From Thermoproteota archaeon (GTDB lineage Archaea > Thermoproteota > Thermoprotei_A > Sulfolobales > NBVN01), in assembly GCA_030550455.1 (NCBI GenBank), contig JAUQPH010000002.1, positions 36,950-100,949 of the forward strand: DNA of 64,000 bases. Direction: 5' to 3'. Below, piece after piece: positions 43,466-51,560 of the stretch. Under the pieces are notes generated by a model that saw nothing but the letters and a program-made list of their open reading frames with translations, did no database searches and was not told where the DNA came from. The translations under genes and the position numbers were made by a program. The first letter of the stretch is position 1, and each line of letters starts with the position of its first letter.

Positions 43466-44777
43466 GATACCACCTTGGGAAAACAGATAAGCTCTGGGTT
43501 CCACCTATTTCGTTAACTAAGTTCGTGGTAAGTCTAGAGCCTATTTTAGCTGGTTCTTCTCCGTGATAGTTTCCTAAAAGCCACGAGAGCTTCACGAAAG
43601 CTACTTCCGGTAGCATATCGTCAACAGGTACTACTCCAGCTTTAAGGAGTTTTCTACCAGTCGTGTAGACATCGAGGTCTACGCGTCCAAATATTGTTTG
43701 AGTAGACATAGCTACGATAACACCTTCTTCTATAGCTCTCCTAATTCCATCTATGCACTCCTCCCTAATGTGACCCAATCCTGTTCCTTCGATCACTACT
43801 CCTTTATAACCTTTGTCTACGAGGTAGTCTATGATCTCGCAGTCTATCCCTGGGTAATGCTTAAGAAGAGCTACTTTACTACTGAATTTATTCATCAAGA
43901 GCACTTCAGAACTCCTAGTCCTAGGCAAGTAGTTTCTATTTATTACCTCAAGCCTTCTCTCTCTGACGTAAACTTTAGCTAGAGGCAGATCGTTTACTGA
44001 CTGAAAAGCGTCTCTTCTACTCGAATGCATCTTCCTAACTCGGACACCTCGGTGAGCGAGAACGTAAATATCGTCGCTGCTTCCATGCATAGCTACAACT
44101 ACTTCAGCGAACGGGGCTTCTTTAACGATCACTGGACAAGCCTTGAGGTTGTAAGAGGCATCAGTGCTCGGTCTATCACTACTCCTTTGGGCACCGACTA
44201 GAACCACAGGATTCCCTAAGTTTCTTAAGGAAAAAGCTAGTGCTGCTGCGGTATACGCCATAGTGTCGGTTCCATGAGCAACAATTACCCCGTCTGCCCC
44301 AGATCTCAAATACTTACCGACTTCCTCTGATATGCGGGACCAGTCCTCCGGTGTCATGTTTTCACTTAGTTTTCTCATAAAGTCTGAGACTACTATCTCC
44401 TCAGCTAGCTCTCGTAACTCCGGCACGAACTCTACTAAGTCACTAGCGCTTAATGCTGGTTTAACAGCACCTGTTTCGTACTCTACCTTACTAACAATAG
44501 TTCCTCCGGTACTAACGAAAGCCATTCTAAGCTCTCCCTTACCCTTAATCACGGTAACTCCCTGCGACCCTTCGAGAGCTCCTAGCTTTAAATAATCTTC
44601 TGCTATAACTTCGACAATAGCGTTCTCCAGAGAAACACCAACATTATAGCCGCTCGAAAGCTTTAGTACAATATGTTTCTCAGATGTAAACTCGGTCGAC
44701 GGGAGTACTACTCCTTCTACTACTAACCCTCCACTAGTAATTACTCGAATTAAATCTCCAGGTTTTACGTTAGCCAC
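43455..44777 (-). CDS. gatD: Glutamyl-tRNA(Gln) amidotransferase subunit D
   Basis: 440 residues from GTG 44777 (GTG GCT AAC GTA AAA CCT); upstream in-frame sequence to 44894 crosses a promoter-like stretch. It is an L-asparaginase-fold glutaminase: AFVSTGGTIVS with the catalytic Thr (near 91), GVIVAHGTDTMAYTA (near 165) with the second Thr-Asp pair, LVGAQRSSDRPSTDA (near 190), and an N-terminal beta-barrel (KPGDLIRVITSGGLVVEGVVLPS) that marks GatD. It supplies ammonia to GatE. Confidence 0.95.
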   Translation of the reverse strand: MANVKPGDLIRVITSGGLVVEGVVLPSTEFTSEKHIVLKLSSGYNVGVSLENAIVEVIAEDYLKLGALEGSQGVTVIKGKGELRMAFVSTGGTIVSKVEYETGAVKPALSASDLVEFVPELRELAEEIVVSDFMRKLSENMTPEDWSRISEEVGKYLRSGADGVIVAHGTDTMAYTAAALAFSLRNLGNPVVLVGAQRSSDRPSTDASYNLKACPVIVKEAPFAEVVVAMHGSSDDIYVLAHRGVRVRKMHSSRRDAFQSVNDLPLAKVYVRERRLEVINRNYLPRTRSSEVLLMNKFSSKVALLKHYPGIDCEIIDYLVDKGYKGVVIEGTGLGHIREECIDGIRRAIEEGVIVAMSTQTIFGRVDLDVYTTGRKLLKAGVVPVDDMLPEVAFVKLSWLLGNYHGEEPAKIGSRLTTNLVNEIGGTQSLSVFPRWYHGD

Positions 44778-44989
44778 TACACACCACACCGCTGAATAGA
44801 GAAAGCAGGGACTATTAACCGCGAAATATAACGTAAAAACTCGTGAACGACTCCTTCTGCGCTTTCCTGTAATTAAGTCATTAAAAGAAAACACTTGTGT
44901 ACTACTCGATTAACGTTCGCGGTTTCTCTATTATCTAACGGGTTTAGCTTAAAAACTTGGTGCTATAAGCTATTTGGGTAGTCTGAAGC

Positions 44990-45223
44990 ATGGGTAAGGT
45001 ATACACATCGCTGATTAAGAGGACTGCCAGAAAGCTGATGGAGCTCTACCCAGGTGAGGTTTCAGAGGACTTTGAGAAGAACAAGGAGGTAGTATTTAAG
45101 TATCTAGATGTAAAATCTAAGAAGCTTAGAAACCAGATAGCTGGCTACTTGACGCGCCTCGTTAAGTTATCTAAAAGAGCAGAAGTTCTTCCTCAAGAAG
45201 CGGAGGTTTCGGATGAGAGTTAA
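44990..45223 (+). CDS. rps17e: Ribosomal protein S17e
   Basis: 77 residues, ATG start, TATA-like CTTAAAAACTTGG at 44948-44960. The sequence GKVYTSLIKRTARKLMELYPGEVSEDFEKNKEVV...LRNQIAGYLTRLVK is the S17e family in full. A short acidic tail follows. It overlaps the next gene by 11 bp, so they are co-translated. Confidence 0.95.
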   Translation: MGKVYTSLIKRTARKLMELYPGEVSEDFEKNKEVVFKYLDVKSKKLRNQIAGYLTRLVKLSKRAEVLPQEAEVSDES

Positions 45224-45965
45224 AATAGAGCTCTATGGGTTTTTAAGGAACCTGGCTGGAACAAAAGACGTGGTTATAGAGGTTCCAGAAGGTTCTACCC
45301 TGAGGGAACTGCTTTTCATAACCTCCTCAAAGATTCCGGGGCTTCGAGAAGCTATTAGTCCTGATGGACAACTCAAACCTTACTTTATGCTATTTATTAA
45401 TGAGGTAGATTACGAGCTTCTCGGTGGATACGACTACGTAGTGAGAGACGGAGATTCGTTACAGTTACTACCTATAAGTCATGGTGGATCAGTTAAACCT
45501 CTAGAGGAGTATCTGAACCGAGTAAGCTCAATGAAGGTATTCACGTGCCTAGTTGATGAGAGTTTAGCAAAAGAATTGCTTAACTATGTGGACATTGTTA
45601 ACTCTGGGTGTGTAGCTCAAGTAATACCAAGGAGGTATTATTACGGAGCCAAGTATTCAGCACTAGTGGCTTACTTAACACTGCGCTCTATGAAGCTCGG
45701 ACTTAACGTGAGTAAGAAGAAGTCTCTGGAGTTCCTACTATACTACTTTGGGGACAGACAGATAGGCAATGTGCTCAGTCTTATTAAAAGTTGGCAGGAC
45801 GAGGAATATGTTGCTATACACGCCTGCTTAACAGAAGCTACCGAAACTGAAGACGTCTTTTTACGCACTATTTCTAGCTGCAGTAACAAACCAGCTGAAC
45901 CTGAGAGAACTCCGGAGGAAGCAGTAAGTAGGCTTGTATTTGGAGTTCTCAGAATTCTCTTATAA
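45213..45965 (+). CDS. MoaD/SAMP-like ubiquitin fold fused to KEOPS subunit Cgi121
   Basis: 250 residues in one uninterrupted frame, ATG start. Residues 1-93 form a beta-grasp MoaD/ThiS-like domain: VKIELYGFLRNLAGTKDVVIEVPEGSTLRELL...VVRDGDSLQLLPISHGG, ending in the Gly-Gly used for thiocarboxylate or conjugation. Residues about 94-250 match Cgi121: VKPLEEYLNRVSSMKVF, AQVIPRRYYYGAKYSALVAYLTLRS and KKKSLEFLLYYFGDRQIGNVLSLI. Cgi121 binds tRNA for KEOPS, which makes t6A37. Normally these are separate proteins. An internal start near ATG 45531 could give Cgi121 nearly alone. No stop lies after the Gly-Gly. Confidence 0.85.
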   Translation: MRVKIELYGFLRNLAGTKDVVIEVPEGSTLRELLFITSSKIPGLREAISPDGQLKPYFMLFINEVDYELLGGYDYVVRDGDSLQLLPISHGGSVKPLEEYLNRVSSMKVFTCLVDESLAKELLNYVDIVNSGCVAQVIPRRYYYGAKYSALVAYLTLRSMKLGLNVSKKKSLEFLLYYFGDRQIGNVLSLIKSWQDEEYVAIHACLTEATETEDVFLRTISSCSNKPAEPERTPEEAVSRLVFGVLRILL

Positions 45966-46023
45966 CCACTTTACCCTAAAAACTTATAAGATTTAACTAG
46001 AGGGGTTAGTTGAGTGACCACAT

Positions 46024-46110
46024 ATGTTCGAGGAAGAAGAGTGGTGGGAAGAAGAGGAAGAGTGGTGGGAGGAGGAAGAAGAGGAAGAGTGGGAGGAGGA
46101 AGAAGAGTAA
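46024..46110 (+). CDS. Tiny Glu/Trp-only peptide
   Basis: 28 residues: after MF, every residue is Glu or Trp (MFEEEEWWEEEEEWWEEEEE then E/W to the end). ATG 46024 is the first ATG after a TATA-like ACTTATAAG (45979-45987). The strand from 46030 to 46107 is purine except for the T of each TGG codon. Two other frames over this stretch give Arg/Lys/Gly repeats and are less likely. It lies upstream of ABCE1 and may share its transcript. No family or function is known to me; it might instead be a purine tract acting at DNA or RNA level. Confidence 0.45.
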   Translation: MFEEEEWWEEEEEWWEEEEEEEWEEEEE

Positions 46111-46200
46111 CTCTATCTCCTCCACGCAAGCTGTTTTTAGGTTTAAATCTCTGCTTCTACACAGGTTACATCCGTCTTCCAACTATTACGGGGTGATTTA

Positions 46201-48024
46201 TTGGTTCGAGTAGCGTCTATTGAGAAAGACCTATGCAATCCAAGAAAATGTCAGCTGGAGTGCGTCAGGTTCTGTCCAATCAACAGGATCGGAAAGAAAG
46301 CTATAGAGGTTCCGCAGGACCTAGGTAAGGCGGTAATATACGAAGATGTGTGTGTAGGTTGCGGGATCTGCGTTAAGAAGTGCCCATTTCAGGCTATTAC
46401 CGTAGTAAACCTGCCGGATGAGCTAGAAAAACACGTCGTCCACAGGTATGGACCAAACGCTTTTAAACTATACGGACTTCCGATACCACACGAGGGTAGG
46501 GTAGTTGGAGTTATTGGTAGAAACGGTATAGGCAAGACAACGGCACTCAGGATACTTGCTGGTGAGCTTGTTCCAAACTTAGGTATGGTTGACTCTAAGC
46601 CCAGTTGGGACGAAGCTCTCAGGTTTTTTAGAGGTTCAGAACTCTATAACTACTTTTCAAAACTAGTAAATAAGAGAATTAGGGTTATACATAAAATTCA
46701 ACATGTCGATATGATAAGAACCTATATCAAAGGATACGTTAAAGAAGTACTTGAGAGAATAGACGAGAGAGGTATTCTGGGGGAGCTTAAGAAAGTTCTA
46801 GATGCCGAATCCCTAATGGATAAGAAAGTGCCTACACTAAGTGGTGGAGAGCTACAGAAGGTAGCTATAATAGCCGCACTTCTTCGGGATGCTGACGTCT
46901 ACGTGTTTGACGAACCAGCTAGCTACTTAGATGTCAGAGAAAGATTAAGGGTAAGTAGAGCTATAAGAAGGTATGTGCCGAGTAGAGCATACACTATTGT
47001 CGTCGAGCATGACCTGGCTATTGTAGACTACATCGCAGACCTCGTCTCTGTCGTATACGGTGAGCCCGGGGTTTACGGAATATACTCTAAAGTGTATTCC
47101 GTAGGTTCGGGAGTTAATCACTTCCTCAACGGCTACTTACCCGCTGAGAACATGAGGATTCGATCAGAGCCCATAGTCTTCAATGCGAGACCTGAACAGC
47201 GCGTTGTAGAGCTAAGTCATAAACAGACGTACTTGACGTGGACAGAGATGACTAAGGTGCTAGACGGCTTTACCCTAAAAGCTAGTCAGGGAGAGATAAG
47301 AGCTGGAGAGGTTATAGGAGTTGTAGGTCCCAACGGGATAGGTAAAACTACCTTTGCCCGCCTAATAGTTGGTGAAATCGAGCCGGAAGTTGGTTACGTC
47401 CCATTTAGAGGGTTGAGAATATCCTATAAGCCGCAATACATAAAGGGAGAGATATTTCCTTGGGAGTATGTCGGAGAAGCCCTCGAGAGCGTGGCAAAAG
47501 ATGGAATAGCTTCAAGCGAGTGGTTTACAGAGGAAGTAATTAGAAAGTTCAAGCTACATAAGCTCAAGGAGAAGAGGATAAAGGAGCTAAGTGGTGGTGA
47601 GTTACAGAAGTTCTCGATAGCTATAGCTCTAGCTAGAGACTCGGAGCTCTACGTTCTCGATGAACCTTCAGCCTTTCTTGACGTTGATGAGAGGTTAGCT
47701 GTAGCGAAAGCTATTAGAAAGATAATCGAGGGAAGAAAAACCGCATGCTTAGTTATAGATCACGACCTCATGTTGATAGACTACATATCCGATAGACTCA
47801 TAGTTTTCTCTGGTGAGCCAGGGGTTAGAGGGCAAAGTATCGGACCCGTGGACGTAAGAAAAGGAATGAACATGCTTCTTAAGGAGCTCGAAGTAACTTT
47901 TAGGCGAGACGTAAAGACCGGGAGACCGAGGGTTAACAAACCTGATTCCTACTTAGACAGGTACCTTAAGAGCGTTGGTGAGTACTACTACACTAAGCCT
48001 GCTGAAGATGAAAGAGAAGCGTAA
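46201..48024 (+). CDS. Ribosome recycling ATPase ABCE1
   Basis: 607 residues, TTG start close after GGGGTGAT. ABCE1 (Rli1) splits ribosomes after termination. The N-terminal Fe-S domain has CNPRKCQLECVRFCP and CVGCGICVKKCP (near 10-65). NBD1: GRNGIGKTTALRI, LSGGELQKV, VFDEPASYLD. NBD2: GPNGIGKTTFARL, LSGGELQKF, VLDEPSAFLD. The hinge and YYYTKPAEDE C-terminus are as usual. Length is normal for archaea. Confidence 0.97.
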   Translation: MVRVASIEKDLCNPRKCQLECVRFCPINRIGKKAIEVPQDLGKAVIYEDVCVGCGICVKKCPFQAITVVNLPDELEKHVVHRYGPNAFKLYGLPIPHEGRVVGVIGRNGIGKTTALRILAGELVPNLGMVDSKPSWDEALRFFRGSELYNYFSKLVNKRIRVIHKIQHVDMIRTYIKGYVKEVLERIDERGILGELKKVLDAESLMDKKVPTLSGGELQKVAIIAALLRDADVYVFDEPASYLDVRERLRVSRAIRRYVPSRAYTIVVEHDLAIVDYIADLVSVVYGEPGVYGIYSKVYSVGSGVNHFLNGYLPAENMRIRSEPIVFNARPEQRVVELSHKQTYLTWTEMTKVLDGFTLKASQGEIRAGEVIGVVGPNGIGKTTFARLIVGEIEPEVGYVPFRGLRISYKPQYIKGEIFPWEYVGEALESVAKDGIASSEWFTEEVIRKFKLHKLKEKRIKELSGGELQKFSIAIALARDSELYVLDEPSAFLDVDERLAVAKAIRKIIEGRKTACLVIDHDLMLIDYISDRLIVFSGEPGVRGQSIGPVDVRKGMNMLLKELEVTFRRDVKTGRPRVNKPDSYLDRYLKSVGEYYYTKPAEDEREA

Positions 48025-48081
48025 AGTATCTCGACCTCTACCCATTACTGATAAAGCAACGCAATACAAGCTACGCTTATA

Positions 48082-49044
48082 TCAAAAAAGTAGTCGAGTA
48101 CTTATCCCGATCTTCCCTAGTAAGTCACACATTACACATGTGTTTCTACCATAAGCTGTTGGAGATCCGCACATAGAGCACTGTGGTAGCTCACTAAGTT
48201 GCGACACCCAACGCAACAGTTCCGTCTCGATATACCTATCTACAGTCTCAAGTATTCTAATGAGAGAACCTGGTTTCAGTCGTTCGATTTCGTAAAGGTG
48301 ATCACGTATTATAGCTCTTAAAGTCGGTCTGAATCTTATGTACGGACATTCTGTCACCTGAAACTTATATCCTCTCATCAAAGCGTATGCTGTAGTTTCC
48401 CACTCGTATATCTTTCTAAGGGGTTTGACTCTTTTAACAAAGTACTTACTTAAAGTAGGACTTAGGGGGTGGTTCTGGACTAGTCTCCCTTTATCACCTC
48501 TAAGTAAGTTCATTACATAGGTCTGAACTTCGTCATCCAGATTGTGCGCTGTGAGCACTTTATCGTAGCCTAAGGTCCTAGCGTAATAGTTGATTATCCT
48601 TCTTCTTAACACACCGCAGTAAGTACACGGGCTAGTCCCTACTTCTCTAGATTTATCTAGCGATACTAGCTCGTCGAGACTGAGGCCTGCAAACTCTTTA
48701 AAAGAGGTTAGATGTAGATCTAAACCGTAACTCCTGGCAGCGTCTTCTATCCAAGCAATATCATCTACTCTATTATAACCTTCCACTCCTTCCACTATCG
48801 TTACTATACCTATCTTACCTACATCGTGTACTTCTTTCACTAGGTCTAAGAGTACGTAACTGTCCTTTCCCCCTGAGAGAGCTAGAAGCACTCTCTCTCC
48901 AGGAGTAAACATGCTATACCTAAGCACCTCGTCTTTGAATCTTTTAAGTAGGTCATCTCTAAAGCACTTACTACAAAGAGCTCTTCCAGTATGTTTCTGT
49001 AAAATCCTAGCTTTAGCCTCACCGCACACATCACATTGCCTGAT
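48082..49044 (-). CDS. ttuA: tRNA 2-thiolation enzyme TtuA/Ctu1-type
   Basis: About 320 residues, read here from ATC 49044. It is a PP-loop ATPase that thiolates tRNA uridine (position 54 or 34), with SGGKDSY (near 57), CTYCGVLRRRIINYYAR catalytic Cys (near 138), AHNLDDEVQT, RPLRKIYEWE-like and a C-terminal zinc finger CSMCG...CVMC. The N-terminal zinc finger needs QCDVCG...CSKC; its first Cys (49035-49033) lies upstream of the first standard start (GTG 49029). The frame above it (back to a TAA) has no ATG/GTG/TTG. Candidates are ATC 49044, after a GAGGGGG run, or ATT 49074, about 25 bp from a TATA-like ATAAAAGC. A one-base loss in the G5 run would also explain it, because six Gs put an ATG in frame. 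Confidence 0.9.
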   Translation of the reverse strand: MRQCDVCGEAKARILQKHTGRALCSKCFRDDLLKRFKDEVLRYSMFTPGERVLLALSGGKDSYVLLDLVKEVHDVGKIGIVTIVEGVEGYNRVDDIAWIEDAARSYGLDLHLTSFKEFAGLSLDELVSLDKSREVGTSPCTYCGVLRRRIINYYARTLGYDKVLTAHNLDDEVQTYVMNLLRGDKGRLVQNHPLSPTLSKYFVKRVKPLRKIYEWETTAYALMRGYKFQVTECPYIRFRPTLRAIIRDHLYEIERLKPGSLIRILETVDRYIETELLRWVSQLSELPQCSMCGSPTAYGRNTCVMCDLLGKIGISTRLLF

Positions 49045-49134
49045 TGAAGCCCCCTCATAATACCTTCTTTCAATTGATTTAAGCAGTTAGCTAAAGCTTT
49101 TATCTAGACTTCTAGGCGTATTTAGGGACGCGAC

Positions 49135-49356
49135 GTGAAGGTAGTACCCTACGTCAAACCCCCTATCCTAGTGAAGAATAGGGGAGTAAGCAGGAATCTC
49201 CGACATGGTCGTGGTTTTAGTCTATGCGAGCTAGAGAAAGCTGGTCTCGACGTAGAGAAAGCTAGGTCTATGGGAGTTCCAGTAGACACTAGGAGGAAGT
49301 CCTGTCATGAATGGAACATTAGAATACTCCAAGAACTCCTAGCTAAGTCTCGGTAG
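49135..49356 (+). CDS. rpl13e: Ribosomal protein L13e
   Basis: 73 residues, GTG start. The pattern GRGFSLCELEKAGLDVEKARSMGVPVDTRRKSCHEWNIRILQELL matches the short crenarchaeal L13e. It is divergent from ttuA. Large-subunit protein found mainly in Crenarchaeota and eukaryotes. Confidence 0.88.
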   Translation: MKVVPYVKPPILVKNRGVSRNLRHGRGFSLCELEKAGLDVEKARSMGVPVDTRRKSCHEWNIRILQELLAKSR

Positions 49357-49693
49357 TGGTAAGCAGCTGTTTCTCGGGGATAGCCGTTGTGGGCTTTAAT
49401 GCTACTGGTATATTTCCGTCTCCCAGTTAGTCACCTTTTAACTAATTACCCTTACTCAAATCCATAGTTTGGTAACCTTATGTCGTCTTTACTAGCAGTG
49501 AGGTAGTGAGAATTAAAGTGGGAATAAGTTATACGTAATCTAACTAGTCAAATGGAGACTTCGTTCCTAAACAAGAGAGGCCACCGAAATAGAAGAATCC
49601 ACCTTTGGATGCTTCCGTAGTATTTTACACAGCGTGAAAGTTGTGCGTACGTTATTTTATGAGTCCTGCGTCCTAGAGTAGTTGAGTTTGAAG
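49357..49693. other. Intergenic region
   Basis: 337 bp after L13e. I see no gene. A T-rich CCTTTTAACTAATTACCC near 49432-49449 may end the L13e transcript. Confidence 0.35.
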
Positions 49694-50002
49694 TCAGCTA
49701 CCGCTTTCCACTACCAAATTCGTAGGGTTATTTTCGCCTTGGGGAACGGCTGTATTAAGCTCTACACTTAGGATAGGGCTCTCGCTTAGCTCAAGAGCTT
49801 TATATAGTTTTTCACCAAGTTTAGTTAATCGATACACTTTGTAGTTTCCTTTAGATATAACAAGCTCTATGATTCCGAGTTCTTCGAAGACATGTAAAGC
49901 AGCAAGTACCTCGTACCTAGGTAAACCTGTAGCCGCTACGATATCTCCAGGAGTGAAAAGCTTTGCGTACATGCTATCTAATAGTTTTTTAACTCTATTC
50001 AT
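49694..50002 (-). CDS. Winged-helix DNA-binding protein
   Basis: 102 residues, ATG start. Residues 1-70 form a winged helix: LFTPGDIVAATGLPRYEVLAALHVFEELGIIELVISKGNYKVYRLTKLGEKLYKAL. The C-terminal 30 residues are polar and probably unfolded. It is likely a small transcriptional regulator; target unknown. Isolated gene next to a tnpB-derived repeat. Confidence 0.75.
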   Translation of the reverse strand: MNRVKKLLDSMYAKLFTPGDIVAATGLPRYEVLAALHVFEELGIIELVISKGNYKVYRLTKLGEKLYKALELSESPILSVELNTAVPQGENNPTNLVVESGS

Positions 50003-50140
50003 GTAGGACCCTTAGTTACCTTCAAATACAGCATACTTTTAAGTAGTGAGATTAATCAGCTAGCTGTATCCATGGTTAAGACCGTATAAGTACCGATCCC
50101 GCGACAAAGGGATAATAAAAGACCCTCGCACAACAGTTTC

Positions 50141-50390
50141 GGTTTCATATCTCTTCGTGTCGGTTGGTATGAATAGAGACACTTGTAATTACCGTGTGCG
50201 TAGTGGGGTGTGGGAGTAGCTCGATAAGGGGTTTGAGAGCCGTAGGGGTTCTTCCAAGTTACTCAAGATGTGGGGGTTAAGGGGTGCCCCTGAACGTCTC
50301 TAAGAGTGGTGCAGACTCAAGACCAATGCGGGAGAAATAAAATAAGGCGATGACACTACCTAACATAAACCCACATAGGATCTAGACCCC
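50141..50390 (+). repeat. Dispersed repeat family 1, copy C (tnpB 3'-end remnant)
   Basis: Very similar to the inverted copy B (41201-41444) along its whole length, and both end at ...ACATAAACCCA then GGATCTA. Frames give MNRDTCNYRV, KMWGLRGAPERL and RPMREK then NKAMTLPNINPH, a decayed TnpB C-terminus. No tnpB body lies upstream. 50391-50610 and 50003-50140 show no gene. Confidence 0.65.
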
Positions 50391-50610
50391 TACCGAGGTT
50401 TCCGCTCTACTTTGGTTAGTGTAGTTGTGGAGTCCGTTTCGCTGAGCTTAAATGATATGCGCAACCTGGATGTGAAGTAATCGATGGCTACACTGAGTAT
50501 GATGAGTTGCTGAGTCAGGGCGCAACCGCTCAAGGAAAACACAGAGCAGCCCTATAGCAGAAAACGACTTCGAGACGCTAAAAGGAAAATAAAGTCTTCA
50601 ATTTACCTCC

Positions 50611-51201
50611 CTAGCGGGATATCGTAGTGAGATTTGCTTGCGCTATCTTTCTTACTTCATCTAGAAATCTTTGCGAGTTACGGACTACTCGCAGTAATCT
50701 TCTGATGTGTGTCTTACTTAAGCCCAGTTGCTTAGAGAGTTTTGAGGAGTCTACACTACCTTCTGTAGCAAGAGCATACGCTATAGTGGCTAAAGCGTAT
50801 TTTGCCCGATCTGTTCTGGAGCACAGCCTAGGGTACTTGGCTATAATAGTGACTATCTTTTCTATAGTTTCATTCTTAGGTATGCTAATTCTTCTCTTTA
50901 TGACTTTAACTCTTTTTCCTAAAACTAGGTACTTACTAAAGGAATCGGAGTCGACGTAGAGCTGCGGTCTATACTTAATTTCCTTAAGTATAGTCAAATA
51001 CTTTATTGAAGCATCACTAAGTTTTCCGAATTTCCTCACAGTAACCGAAACTCTATCACCTAGGGGCTCTAATTCGTTTTCAAAGTTTCCTCCACTAACG
51101 TATATGAGGTCTACGACGACGCCGCACTCAGAGCATACTACCATACCCCGAATCTCATCCCAAACTAGGGAGTTTACAGCTCTACAGTACGGACATTCCA
51201 A
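50611..51201 (-). CDS. Short TFB-like protein (zinc ribbon plus helix-turn-helix)
   Basis: 196 residues, TTG start. The N-terminal zinc ribbon CPYCRAVNSLVWDEIRGMVVCSECGVVVDLI (3-33) matches TFIIB/TFB. The rest is much shorter than the usual ~300-residue TFB with two cyclin folds. One helical region (about 110-195) ends in a helix-turn-helix, SSKLSKQLGLSKTHIRRLLRVVRNS. It lacks the B-reader motif. It could be a divergent TFB paralogue binding the polymerase, or a specialised regulator. Known functional evidence: none visible. Confidence 0.75.
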   Translation of the reverse strand: MECPYCRAVNSLVWDEIRGMVVCSECGVVVDLIYVSGGNFENELEPLGDRVSVTVRKFGKLSDASIKYLTILKEIKYRPQLYVDSDSFSKYLVLGKRVKVIKRRISIPKNETIEKIVTIIAKYPRLCSRTDRAKYALATIAYALATEGSVDSSKLSKQLGLSKTHIRRLLRVVRNSQRFLDEVRKIAQANLTTISR

Positions 51202-51384
51202 GACCTATCTCCACGAGTAGTTTGAGTGTAATACCTACTGTGTCTTCAGGTAAAAGTAGTACTATCTCTGGGAGAGGTGGTTGAAAGTAATAAATGAAGA
51301 CAGAAAGTCGTGACTAAGTTCAATAGGGCTGTATTCTTCTTGATGTTTCGAGGGTGATGTTTACAAGTTTGCTTCTATCCACCT

Positions 51385-51560
51385 TTGTTGTGTGGTAATG
51401 GGAGCGGCGCTCTAAGTCACCCAGGGTTTAAATTAGGTGGAGGCCGAGCGCCGTTTGGCTCGGTAGCCACCTATGAACTCACGCAGACACCTAAATCCAC
51501 GTGGGCGAGGTGGAAGTCCCCGAACGCGAAAGAACACGGACAAGCAAAACGGATATCTAG
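51385..51560 (+). repeat. Probable IS605 tnpB 3' end / guide-RNA-like remnant
   Basis: GC-rich, structured stretch with AGGTGGAGGCCGAGCGCC and GGCTCGGTAGCCACCT able to pair, then ACGTGGGCGAGGTGGAAGTCCCCG. An incidental frame reads GFKLGGGRAPFGSVATYE...STWARWKSP, a phrase I associate with over-read 3' ends of crenarchaeal tnpB, where the guide (omega) RNA is encoded. No TnpB frame lies upstream (51202-51384). Downstream 51561-51877 is also structured, with a CCTAGG...CCTAGG palindrome pair near 51757-51782, but has no named gene. Confidence 0.45.

Noticed and set aside
43465..43504. Upstream start of gatE
   Set aside because: It lies well inside the gatD end; ATG 43465 has a ribosome site and fits the family N-terminus.
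46010..46213. Arg/Lys/Gly-rich frames over the purine tract
   Set aside because: They are other frames of the same repeat; the Glu/Trp frame has the better start position, and the ABCE1 start overlaps one of them.
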